Positions 7,055 to 14,568 of a stretch of 32,368 bases of DNA are shown one piece after another. The stretch is taken from NCBI GenBank assembly GCA_004293645.1, contig REAB01000079.1:1-32368 (forward strand), given 5' to 3'. Below the pieces are notes generated by a model that saw only the letters and a list, made by a program, of their open reading frames with translations, was not told where the DNA came from and ran no database searches. The translations under genes and the position numbers were made by a program. The stretch comes from Cytophagia bacterium. Its GTDB lineage: Bacteria; Bacteroidota; Bacteroidia; Cytophagales; Spirosomataceae. Positions within the stretch are counted from its first letter, which is position 1. The number at the start of each line of letters is the position of its first letter.

Positions 7055-7897
7055 CTACTGCGGAATGTAAACAATTGGAATGGTAACAGTGGTGTCTTTG
7101 CGGGTGGTGTTTGAAACCGTTTTGAGGCGGAGGTTGAGGGTAATGCGTCTGGTTTGGGGGTTCCACAAACCCGTTCCCGAAAGTGTATCGCGCGGAGCGG
7201 TAAGTTCGCTGTTTATTTGTTTTGGAATGGTGAGGGTATTGTTGCCATTGTCCACAAACTGCAGCGTTGGTTTGATGGCCGTAAAACTAAACAAGCCCAC
7301 GTTCCAGTTGGCCAAAGTATAAGTGCGGCAATCAATGCTCGAAATATCAATGTCATTAACAACTTCAAAACGGTTGGCGGCTACTTGGCGGTTGCCCGAA
7401 TAGCTGCCATCGAGCAGACAAGCATCTTGAATGGTGAGCGAAAATGTTTTGCCCAATTTGCCCAAACCTACCTGCAATTTGTTGGCAGGCGTAACGCTCG
7501 CAATGCTGAAATCAATGGTACTACTGCCCAAAATATTATTGGCATTGTTGATAAGTTGCACCTGAATTTCACCAAAACTCTGCTTGGCAGGAATGGCAAC
7601 CGCGCCTTTTGTACCTAAAATACGGTAGTCGCGGCCTTCGCGGGCGGTGCCGCCCACGGTGTAGTTTACAATGATAGACTCATCGAGTTGCGGCCCCGCG
7701 TTGTGTACTTTTACTTTGATAATTTTGCTGTAACTCTCTTTAAATGAAAGAGTTGTGTCGCTAAAACGCACAAAATAAGGTTCTTGGAGCGTAATACGTT
7801 GTTCCTCGCAACCCACCAATGCCGCCACACCCAGCAATGAAACAAAGGCCAAAGCAGGCACGCCATTGCGAAAATTTAAAAATTTAAAATAGCTCAT
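7055..7897 (-). CDS. Surface lipoprotein with Calx-beta-like domain, SusE/F position
   Basis: I chose the ATG at 7897 because it gives MSYFKFLNF followed by a hydrophobic core and lipobox ALVGC (Cys30). Upstream in-frame sequence is heptamer repeat and only offers TTG. The 280-aa product has a Calx-beta/DUF4843-like segment at about residues 35-135, with VNYTVGGTAREGRDY and a following strand rich in VAIPAKQSFGEIQVQ. The C-terminal half is beta-rich without a recognised family. It follows SusD in the operon, where extra surface glycan- or peptide-binding lipoproteins usually lie. An accessory substrate-binding role is inferred. Confidence 0.75.
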   Translation of the reverse strand: MSYFKFLNFRNGVPALAFVSLLGVAALVGCEEQRITLQEPYFVRFSDTTLSFKESYSKIIKVKVHNAGPQLDESIIVNYTVGGTAREGRDYRILGTKGAVAIPAKQSFGEIQVQLINNANNILGSSTIDFSIASVTPANKLQVGLGKLGKTFSLTIQDACLLDGSYSGNRQVAANRFEVVNDIDISSIDCRTYTLANWNVGLFSFTAIKPTLQFVDNGNNTLTIPKQINSELTAPRDTLSGTGLWNPQTRRITLNLRLKTVSNTTRKDTTVTIPIVYIPQ

Positions 7898-7908
7898 ATT
7901 CTCAAAAT

Positions 7909-8069
7909 AGTCAATAGTCAATGGTCAATAGTCAATGGTCAATGGTCAATAGTCAATAGTCAATGGTCAATAGTCAATGGTCAATGGTCAATGGTCAATG
8001 GTCAATAGTCAATAGTCAATGGTCAATGGTCAATAGTCAATGGTCAATGGTCAATAGTCAATGGTCAAT
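7909..8069. repeat. 23-unit heptanucleotide array (RGTCAAT)
   Basis: Exactly 23 contiguous 7-bp units alternate irregularly between AGTCAAT and GGTCAAT with no other variation. The array fills the spacer between SusD and the downstream lipoprotein and ends 11 bp before the lipoprotein start codon. It resembles the short tandemly repeated repetitive (STRR) heptamers known from cyanobacteria. It would be transcribed within the operon, and unit number is expected to vary between strains. Confidence 0.95.
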
Positions 8070-8070
8070 A

Positions 8071-8084
8071 CCGCACGGGCGGCC
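8071..8084 (-). repeat. Copy of dispersed GC-rich element GGCCGCCCGTGCGG
   Basis: The minus strand reads GGCCGCCCGTGCGG, an exact 14-bp match to the core of the tandem 30-bp repeat at 31031-31090 and close to the element at 9687-9708. It sits immediately beside the heptamer array, an arrangement also seen near 31 kb. Confidence 0.6.
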
Positions 8085-8087
8085 TCG

Positions 8088-8153
8088 TCAATAACTCAAC
8101 ACTCAATAACTCAACACTCAATAACTCAACACTCAATAACTCAACACTCAATA
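8088..8153. repeat. 15-bp tandem repeat, four copies plus partial
   Basis: TCAATAACTCAACAC is repeated four times without change (8088-8147), then a TCAATA remnant. It continues the non-coding repeat block between SusD and the downstream lipoprotein. Its TCAATA start overlaps in sequence with the neighbouring heptamer units, so one array may have seeded the other. Confidence 0.95.
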
Positions 8154-8171
8154 TCCAATCATTCAACACTA

Positions 8172-9614
8172 TCAATAGCCCGGGTTTTGTGCGCCCAAGC
8201 CAGGGTTGCGTTGCAGTTCGCTTTGGGGCAACGGCCATGTTTCGTACTTCACGTTCCAGTTGGGCGAAAACGCCGACATCACGGCCTGTGCGCGGCCTGT
8301 GCGCACCAAGTCGTACCAGCGGTGGCCTTCAAATGCCAGTTCGTACACGCGCTCACGTTCAATGAGGGTGAGTGCTTCGGGTTGCGTGGCACTGCTGATG
8401 AGGGTTGGCTTTTGGGCAGGGTTCGTGATGTTTTTGCCCGCGCGGGTGCGCAACACGTTCAAGTCTGCCAATGCGCCGTCTGCTCCCGCAATGCGGGCTT
8501 GCTGCGCCCGCGCTTCGGCTCGAATGAGATACATTTCGGCCAATCTAAAAATAACGTTGTTGTTGTTGTTTTGGTCGGCAGTGCCGTATTTCTGTACTGT
8601 CCAGCCGTTGTCGCTACCGCGCTGATTGCGGGGGTCGAAAGCGATGGTGAGTTGCCGTTCGCCCGCATCGCGGCTGGTGAGTTGGGTAATGAGCTGGTTG
8701 GAAGGAATCATTTCGCGGCGACCTACCAAAATATTGTTCATGCTAAACGAAGAAGTGGCGGGGTCGTCGAAGAGGGTGTAACCTACTTCAAAAATAGATT
8801 CTTTGGTAAAATCTTGTTGCACTACTGCTTGATAATCAACCAGTTCGTAGTTTCTGGTGTTGATAACTTCGGTGGCAAACCGCGCGGCTTCGGCCCAGTT
8901 TTTTTGGTACAAATAATAACGTGCCAGCGCGGCGCGGGCGGCGTTTTTGGTGGCGTAGGCCGCAAAAATGGCGGGGCCGTCGGCAACGCGACCATTGGGC
9001 AGGTCGGTGAGGGCGGCTTGAAAATCGGCTAACACGCTGGCCAAAATCTCTTCTTTGGTGGTGCGGGTTACTATTTTGTTGGCATCAATGTTGGTAGTGG
9101 TTATTTTGGGAATACCGCCGTAAGTACTGACTCCAATAAAATTGGCCAAACCCCGCAAGAAACGCGCCTCGGCAGTTACTGTTTTGAGTTCGGCCTCGCG
9201 TACGCCAGGCACTTTGGGTAAGCCTTCGAGCAAAAAATTACAGAGGTAAACGGTGTTAAAAATACCACCCCACAGTGCTTCTACCACGCCGTTGGCGGCG
9301 GTCAGTTGTTTGTTGGCCAATTCTTGGTAATCAGTAAAAGTACCGTTGGCTTGGGTGTAGTCGGCGGTGAAGTCCCCCGCCATAATCCATTGGGCCGAAA
9401 CTCCCTGATTGGGCGAGGTTGTACCTCTAAACGCCGTGTAAGCGCCCAGTCGCACGGTTTGTACGTCGGCGGGTTCATTCAGCACAAATTGGTCGGCCAA
9501 GATGTCGATGGGTTTGGGCTGCAATACATCGCGGCAACTGCCGAGGAGCAACAGAAAAAGGACAGCCCCCCAGCCCCCGATGGGGGAGTTTTTGTTTTTA
9601 CTTATTTTGTTCAT
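8172..9614 (-). CDS. SusD/RagB-family outer-membrane nutrient-binding lipoprotein
   Basis: The ATG at 9614 gives a 480-aa lipoprotein with lipobox LLGSC (Cys27). The body has the SusD helical TPR-like scaffold: EALWGGIFNTVYLCNFLLEGL, then AEARFLRGLANF, and the C-terminal signature LRTRAG ... IERERVYELAFEGHRWYDLVRTGR. SusD proteins cap the SusC transporter and deliver ligand. The partner SusC gene is 111 bp upstream on the same strand. The n-region of the signal peptide (residues about 7-17, NKNSPIGGWGA) is encoded by a dispersed CCCCCATCGGGGG-type element also found before pth, an unusual origin. No glycosidase is nearby, while a metalloprotease ends the operon, so peptides are the likelier substrate. 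Confidence 0.9.
   Translation of the reverse strand: MNKISKNKNSPIGGWGAVLFLLLLGSCRDVLQPKPIDILADQFVLNEPADVQTVRLGAYTAFRGTTSPNQGVSAQWIMAGDFTADYTQANGTFTDYQELANKQLTAANGVVEALWGGIFNTVYLCNFLLEGLPKVPGVREAELKTVTAEARFLRGLANFIGVSTYGGIPKITTTNIDANKIVTRTTKEEILASVLADFQAALTDLPNGRVADGPAIFAAYATKNAARAALARYYLYQKNWAEAARFATEVINTRNYELVDYQAVVQQDFTKESIFEVGYTLFDDPATSSFSMNNILVGRREMIPSNQLITQLTSRDAGERQLTIAFDPRNQRGSDNGWTVQKYGTADQNNNNNVIFRLAEMYLIRAEARAQQARIAGADGALADLNVLRTRAGKNITNPAQKPTLISSATQPEALTLIERERVYELAFEGHRWYDLVRTGRAQAVMSAFSPNWNVKYETWPLPQSELQRNPGLGAQNPGY
9565..9594 (-). repeat. CCCCCATCGGGGG dispersed element inside SusD signal peptide
   Basis: Read on the minus strand this segment is AAAAACTCCCCCATCGGGGG followed by CTGGGGGGC. 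It matches 26929-26957 at most positions. The element contains a 5-bp C/G hairpin with an ATC loop. Here it lies inside an open reading frame and is translated. Confidence 0.7.
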
Positions 9615-9686
9615 AATAGAATCTAATTTGATGTTTGTTTGGAGCTTTGTAGTCAGTTTATGGTTCAAAAGTTTAGTCGCACAATC

Positions 9687-9708
9687 GCATGGGCGGCCCC
9701 GCACAAAT
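9687..9708 (-). repeat. Copy of dispersed GC-rich element between susC and susD
   Basis: The minus strand reads ATTTGTGCGGGGCCGCCCAT followed by GC, differing by one base from the repeat unit at 31031-31090. As RNA, GUGCGGG and CCCGUGC can pair around a GCCG loop with two wobble pairs, so it could form a small hairpin in the susC-susD spacer and adjust relative expression. Confidence 0.65.
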
Positions 9709-9725
9709 TTTTAAATTATAAATTT

Positions 9726-12700
9726 TTAAAAGCCAACTGTCAAGCCTACGGTTATGTTTCGGGTTTGGGGTAACGTAAAAAAGTCAATGCCCTGGGCGGC
9801 GGTTGAGCCGTCGAGGGTGCTTACTTCGGGGTCTGCGCCTGAGTAGGCCGTCAATGTCCAGAGGTTTACGGCCGTGGCGTAAAGTCGGGCGTTGTTTACT
9901 TTTACTTTGTTGAGCCAACGAGTGGGTAAGTTGTAGCCAAAAGCCACGTTTTTGAGTCGTAAGTAAGAGCCATCTTCAATAAACCGACTGCTGTGAAAAT
10001 TGTTAAACGTATTGTTGAGTTCGTAGCGTGGCACGTCGGTAATGTCGCCAGGTTTTTGCCAACGGCGGAGCGCGGCTACTACTTGGTTGTTTTCTAAATT
10101 TACGCCGTTGTTGAGAAGGGTAGTGTTAGAAAAGTTCAGCATTTTGTTGCCGTACGAAAATTGAAAGAAAACGCTCAAATCGAAGTTGCGCCACGAGATG
10201 CGGTTGGTGAGGCCACCAATGAGTGCGGGTTGAGCCGTGCCAATGACTTGGCCGTCGTCGGGGCTGATGCGTCCGTCGTCGTTTTTGTCTTCGTAAATGG
10301 CGTTGCCCGTAGCGGCATCCACGCCCAAAAACTTCAAGCCCCAAAACGTGCCGAGCGGATAGCCTGGCAAGATGACGTTGGTATTGCTCACGCCGTCGGC
10401 GGTATAACCCCTAAAAATGGGTTTGTCGTCCACCAGCGACACTACTTTATTGATGTTATGCGAAAAGTTTAAGTCGGTGTTCCAGCGCAAACCTTTGGTG
10501 GCCGAGCGGTCAAAATTGACGGTAGAGAGCGTAAATTCAATGCCACGATTGGATACGGCGCCAATGTTGCCCTGAAAACCACCAAAACCCGTGGTGCGTG
10601 GAATGGGTTGGTTGAACAACAGACGGTTGGTAAGGTTGTCATATACTTCAAAAATGGTGCTGAGGCGGCCATTAAAAAATGAAGCGTCCAAGCCAATGTT
10701 GGCTTCGCGGGTGCTTTCCCATTGCAACAGTGGGTTGTTCAAATTGCTCGGACTCACGCCCGTAGCACCGCTGTAAGTAGAAGCCGACCAAGTGCCGAGA
10801 TACGTAAAGTCGCCGATTCGCTCGTTGCCCGTAAAACCATAACTGGCGCGGAGTTTGATGTCTTGCACAAAATCCAATTTCTTGATAAAACTTTCTTCGG
10901 AAATGCGCCACCCCAACGAGAAGGAGGGAAAAAGGCCAAAACGACGATTGTTGCCAAAGCGCGACGAGCCGTCGTAGCGGGTGGTAACGGTGGCCAAGTA
11001 TTTTTCTTTGTAGTCGTAGCGCAACTCGCCAAAAACCGACATCAAGCCGTTGAGGTTTGCGCCTGAGCCCGCATTGTCTTGCACGCCCGACGAACTGATG
11101 TAGGTAAAGTCGTCGCTCGGAAAAATACGCCCCGAAGCAGACGAATTGCGCCCCCTCGTCTGTAAAATTTCGCCGCCCAACATGGTGTTGAAATGGTGTT
11201 TGTCGTTGAGGTTGAAATTGTAGGTGAGCGTGGTAGAGTTGAGCAACGTATAGGTGGTATTTGTAATGTAAACGCCGTAGCCGCGCCCGCCCACCGAAGG
11301 CAAAAAGCCACCAATTGCCGTCGAAGATGGTTCGTACTGGTCTTCTTCGGAGTTGTTGTAGTCTAAACTCACTTTACTGTTCAAGCGCAGGTTTTTAATA
11401 ATTTCGTATTGGGCCGATACGCCCGCCAAGATTTTTGCCCCAAAAGTGCGGAAGCGTGGCAAAACGGCCTGCCCGACGGGGTTAAAATTAGGAAAACCTG
11501 CGTAATTGGCACTACTGGGACTGTAGAGTTCGCCTTGCTCGTTGTAAGGTGCATAAAAAGGCAGGCTCTTCATGGCTCCCGAATACACGCCATCTAAGAA
11601 GTTGTCGCCTTTTACGCGGTCGTTGCGGGTAAAAGCCAGTAATATATTGGTATTGAGGGTCAATTTTTGGGTAGCCTTATGGTCGAAGTTGAGGGCGGTG
11701 GAGTAGCGGGTAAAGCGGTTGTTGAGCTGCACGCCTTGCTCATCGCGCATGTTTCCGCTCAAATAAAAGCGCGTTTTGTCGTTGCCACCCGATGCCGAAA
11801 CTTGGTACTGTTGATAAATACCTTGCCGCAAAATGGCATCAAGCCAATCGGTGTTTACGCCGTCGGTTACGCCCGCAATCAAGCCGCGCTTGTCAGGGTC
11901 TTGGCCCGCATTTTTTACGGCTTCGCGTTGCAATTGCAGCAATTCGGGGGCATTGAGCAGTTTTACTTTTTTGATAATGTCCACCACGCCCCGTTGTATG
12001 TCAAAAGTAACAGACGTGCGGGAGTTGGCTTTACCGCGTTTGGTCGTAATCAACACCACGCCGTTGGCAGCACGGCTACCATAAATAGCTTTTGAAGCGG
12101 CATCTTTCAACACCTGCATAGACTCAATGTCGTTGGGATTGATAAAAGTGAGGGTGTTGTCATTCTGCCCGCCAAAACTGCGGCCAGAACGCTCTTGATT
12201 AGTTGGGTCAAATACTGGTATGCCATCTACTACAAAAAGTGGGCGGTTGGAAGCGGAGATGGAAGTATTGCCCCGAATTCGGACGGCCACGCCACCGCCA
12301 GGCGTACCCGATGATTGCGCCACTTGTACGCCCGCTGCTTGGCCTTGCAAGGCTTGGTCAAAACCCGCCACGGGAATATCTTTAAACTTGGCCGCCGAAA
12401 TGGACGTAACCGAACCCAAAATGTCTTTTTTCTGGGTAGAGTTGTAGCCCGTTACCACCACTTCGTTCAAAAGCGTGGGGTTTTCCGACATTTCGACGTT
12501 GATAATGGCGCGGTTGCCCGCCGAGATTTCTTGGGTGCTGAGGCTAATGTACGTAAAGATGAGCACGGCTCCTTTGGTTGGAATGGCGAGGCGGTAGTTG
12601 CCGTCAGCGTCGGTGGTGGTGCCCGTGCTGCTGCCTTTCAGCGCTACGGTAGCTCCTGGCAGAGGTGCGCCGTCGGTTGCCAAAACCACTTTACCCGTTA

Positions 12701-12773
12701 CGGTTCGGGTTTGGGCGTATGCTGCTTGCCAAGTACAAAAAGCAATAGAAAATAAGATGAGTAAACGGTTCAT
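9726..12773 (-). CDS. SusC/RagA-family TonB-dependent outer-membrane transporter
   Basis: The ATG at 12773 gives a signal peptide (MNRLLILFS...AAYAQ) and a 1015-aa product. Upstream in-frame codons add no signal-like sequence. The order is a carboxypeptidase-regulatory-like domain (about 22-105, VTGKVVLATDGAPLPGATV), a TonB plug (about 115-230, with LNEVVVTGYN, then RIRGNTSISASNRPLFVVDGIPV), and a beta-barrel ending in the typical aromatic terminus TVGLTVGF. It imports a ligand captured by SusD, using TonB energy. It is the first gene of a five-gene operon ending with an M43 protease. Confidence 0.93.
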   Translation of the reverse strand: MNRLLILFSIAFCTWQAAYAQTRTVTGKVVLATDGAPLPGATVALKGSSTGTTTDADGNYRLAIPTKGAVLIFTYISLSTQEISAGNRAIINVEMSENPTLLNEVVVTGYNSTQKKDILGSVTSISAAKFKDIPVAGFDQALQGQAAGVQVAQSSGTPGGGVAVRIRGNTSISASNRPLFVVDGIPVFDPTNQERSGRSFGGQNDNTLTFINPNDIESMQVLKDAASKAIYGSRAANGVVLITTKRGKANSRTSVTFDIQRGVVDIIKKVKLLNAPELLQLQREAVKNAGQDPDKRGLIAGVTDGVNTDWLDAILRQGIYQQYQVSASGGNDKTRFYLSGNMRDEQGVQLNNRFTRYSTALNFDHKATQKLTLNTNILLAFTRNDRVKGDNFLDGVYSGAMKSLPFYAPYNEQGELYSPSSANYAGFPNFNPVGQAVLPRFRTFGAKILAGVSAQYEIIKNLRLNSKVSLDYNNSEEDQYEPSSTAIGGFLPSVGGRGYGVYITNTTYTLLNSTTLTYNFNLNDKHHFNTMLGGEILQTRGRNSSASGRIFPSDDFTYISSSGVQDNAGSGANLNGLMSVFGELRYDYKEKYLATVTTRYDGSSRFGNNRRFGLFPSFSLGWRISEESFIKKLDFVQDIKLRASYGFTGNERIGDFTYLGTWSASTYSGATGVSPSNLNNPLLQWESTREANIGLDASFFNGRLSTIFEVYDNLTNRLLFNQPIPRTTGFGGFQGNIGAVSNRGIEFTLSTVNFDRSATKGLRWNTDLNFSHNINKVVSLVDDKPIFRGYTADGVSNTNVILPGYPLGTFWGLKFLGVDAATGNAIYEDKNDDGRISPDDGQVIGTAQPALIGGLTNRISWRNFDLSVFFQFSYGNKMLNFSNTTLLNNGVNLENNQVVAALRRWQKPGDITDVPRYELNNTFNNFHSSRFIEDGSYLRLKNVAFGYNLPTRWLNKVKVNNARLYATAVNLWTLTAYSGADPEVSTLDGSTAAQGIDFFTLPQTRNITVGLTVGF

Positions 12774-12799
12774 GCAATAGGGGCAATAGTTTGTTTGGC

Positions 12800-12830
12800 G
12801 AAAATTAAACAAAATAAGGTTGAACGCAAA
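12800..12830 (-). promoter_or_regulatory. Promoter of the SusCD-protease operon
   Basis: On the minus strand TTTG (12827-12830) is followed after exactly 19 bp by TAATTTTC (12800-12807), one base off the -7 consensus TAnnTTTG. The predicted start near 12793 gives a leader of about 20 nt before the SusC ATG. The rest of the 220-bp spacer up to the glycosyltransferase shows no other feature. Confidence 0.55.
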
Positions 12831-12993
12831 TTAAAACTGGGAAATTATGCTGAATAAACCTCAAAAATTCTGAAATGTTACTTCAAAACGAAATTTAATG
12901 CAGAATGTTTCATGGCCTTGTTTAGACAGTTACGAAAAAAAAGCCTAAAAGGTTGCTTGATAAATACTCGTCACCACGTAATAATGAATTTTG

Positions 12994-13755
12994 TCACCCT
13001 GACAAAGGAGGGAATCTATGCAAAACCGCGTTTTTTAGAATAAGTACGTGGTTGAATATTGCCCCTGTCCACCCAAAATGCTTGGCCAGCACCTTGAATC
13101 GGTCGGTGAGCGAGCGGCGGTGCTGCTGCACCGACAGCCCGCCCACCAAGTATTTGCACAACACAAAAGGGAGCAAAATGTTTTGTTGCGATTTTTTGAG
13201 GCAATTGATTTCCCAGTCAATATCGGCACTGAGGTTATCGGCGATGTAAGTTGGGGCTACGCTGCGCCGTACCACAAATGCTTGGTGGCATACTTTCATG
13301 CCTGTAGCAAAATCTCGCCAGCGTAAGTGTTGGGGTAGTTTGTGGGGCATTATTTGGCTACGAAGCCCTACCGCCACGCCGTCGTTTTGCACAAAAAGCG
13401 CGTCGCTGTAATACACGTCGGCATTTTTTGTAAACTCGGCGAAGAGTTCAGTTAGCACATTTTCGTCGTGTATTTCGTCGCCTGCGTTCATAAACCACAC
13501 GTACTCGCCCTGCGCCATTTGCAACCCTTTGTTCATGGCATCATAAAGACCACGGTCTGGCTCGGAGCTTATTTTTGTGATGTGTTGCGCATATTTATTG
13601 GCTATTTCGAGTGTTTTGTCTTTCGATTTTCCGTCAATAATCAAGTATTCAAAGTCAAAATGGCTTTTTGCGGCAGCCCTGACAATGCTCAAAATAGTGC
13701 GCTCCAGATACAATTCGGCATTGTAAGTAATGGTAATGATGCTAAGTAATGGCAT
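12994..13755 (-). CDS. Family 2 glycosyltransferase
   Basis: This 253-aa protein has the GT-A fold signatures of family 2. It opens with SIITITYNAELYLERTI, continues with IIDGKSKDKT at 39-48 and SEPDRGLYDAMNKG near 64-77, and has NAGDE at 90-94 as the DXD-like metal site. A later ADIDWEINCLKK segment is typical of the acceptor side. Such enzymes transfer a sugar from a nucleotide donor in cell-wall, lipid or exopolysaccharide assembly. The donor and acceptor are unknown. It has no transmembrane segment and is not clearly part of a glycan cluster. It lies 220 bp upstream of the SusC gene on the same strand but separate from its promoter. Confidence 0.88.
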   Translation of the reverse strand: MPLLSIITITYNAELYLERTILSIVRAAAKSHFDFEYLIIDGKSKDKTLEIANKYAQHITKISSEPDRGLYDAMNKGLQMAQGEYVWFMNAGDEIHDENVLTELFAEFTKNADVYYSDALFVQNDGVAVGLRSQIMPHKLPQHLRWRDFATGMKVCHQAFVVRRSVAPTYIADNLSADIDWEINCLKKSQQNILLPFVLCKYLVGGLSVQQHRRSLTDRFKVLAKHFGWTGAIFNHVLILKNAVLHRFPPLSG

Positions 13756-13796
13756 TTTTTATATTTTTGGCAAATATCGTAGCATAACCGCTCATT

Positions 13797-14039
13797 ATGA
13801 AATCGTTTCCCAATTCTACTCTCTGCGTGGCCTCGGTTGATTTTATCAGGCGTTTTCAAGTACGCGCAAACGGGTACATTGGCCACTTGGTGCATTTTAT
13901 TGGTACAGTGTTTTATTTTGCGGGGGCTTTACCAACCAAAAATCTTTATTCGGATTTAGGTCAGCGTGTTTTCAACAAATTGGCGTTAAAAGTAGTTTTA
14001 AGTACATATCTCAAACCAATATTTGGCATCCTTTCATAA
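13797..14039 (+). CDS. Doubtful 80-codon ORF in the 13756-14137 gap
   Basis: This is the only ORF of note in the 380-bp gap between the glycosyltransferase and the next secreted protein. The predicted 80-aa product (MKSFPNSTLCVASVDFIRR...) has a mildly hydrophobic middle (HFIGTVFYFAGAL) and no family I recognise. No convincing promoter or codon pattern supports it. The gap otherwise contains AT-rich sequence without hairpins that I can see. Confidence 0.2.
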   Translation: MKSFPNSTLCVASVDFIRRFQVRANGYIGHLVHFIGTVFYFAGALPTKNLYSDLGQRVFNKLALKVVLSTYLKPIFGILS

Positions 14040-14137
14040 CCATTAAAAAGTAGTTGACACTTTGGCTTGTAAACAATTGAATGTCAATGATTTAAAATGC
14101 CTATTTTTTATTTCCGTGAAGGATGCCCAATATTTTT

Positions 14138-14551
14138 ATGAAAAAGACCCTCATTTTTGCATTTTATTTGGCTTTTTGGATTGTCCCGCTGGCCGCTTAC
14201 AGCCAAAATTCGGCGCGCTTGGCCAAAGTACACATCTATAATGCGGCTTTTGCAAACATAAAAATTAAGACTCACCCTGCCAATAGCAAGGAAATTGTTA
14301 TCAAATCTGGCGAGTATGTTTTGATTCAATCAAGTCAAGACAGTTTGGCGTTTGTAAGCGGCAAGGCGGTGGTTTATCTAAAATTGGAGCAGGGTAGAAA
14401 TTATTACCTGCGTGTCACTCAATCGGACATCGGAGAACCCATTTTGGTGCGTAGGCACAAAGTAATAGATGAGGTAACCGAGCGCGAGTTTCAGTGGACA
14501 CTCTTGGCCAACGACGAGGCTTTTGTGCCAAAACAAGTATTTAATTTTTAA
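14138..14551 (+). CDS. Secreted protein of unknown function upstream of NAD synthetase
   Basis: The ATG at 14138 starts a clean signal peptide (MKKTLIFAFYLAF...AAYSQ, cleavage near residue 23), preferred over an ATG five codons earlier. The 137-aa product is beta-rich and of unknown family. Its central part (IKSGEYVLIQSSQDSLAFVS) and later KLEQGRNYYLRVTQ resemble short DUF2846-like secreted domains, but this is not firm. It ends 17 bp before the NAD synthetase start, so the two are likely co-transcribed. Confidence 0.65.
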   Translation: MKKTLIFAFYLAFWIVPLAAYSQNSARLAKVHIYNAAFANIKIKTHPANSKEIVIKSGEYVLIQSSQDSLAFVSGKAVVYLKLEQGRNYYLRVTQSDIGEPILVRRHKVIDEVTEREFQWTLLANDEAFVPKQVFNF

Positions 14552-14568
14552 CAAAAAAATATTTATTA

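Noticed and set aside
7898-7921. Longer start for the Calx-beta-like lipoprotein
   Set aside because: It uses a TTG codon within the heptamer array and puts extra residues before the lipoprotein signal.
7909-8153. Regular repeats that could be mistaken for a CRISPR array
   Set aside because: Units are 7 and 15 bp, contiguous, without spacers, and there are no cas genes.
8061-9032. Long plus-strand ORF beginning with an ITQHS repeat
   Set aside because: It is antisense to susD and its start is only the translated 15-bp repeat. The minus-strand SusD frame carries clear family motifs.
9615-9704. Upstream start for the SusD at 8172-9614
   Set aside because: It runs through the dispersed GC-rich element and places the signal peptide internally.
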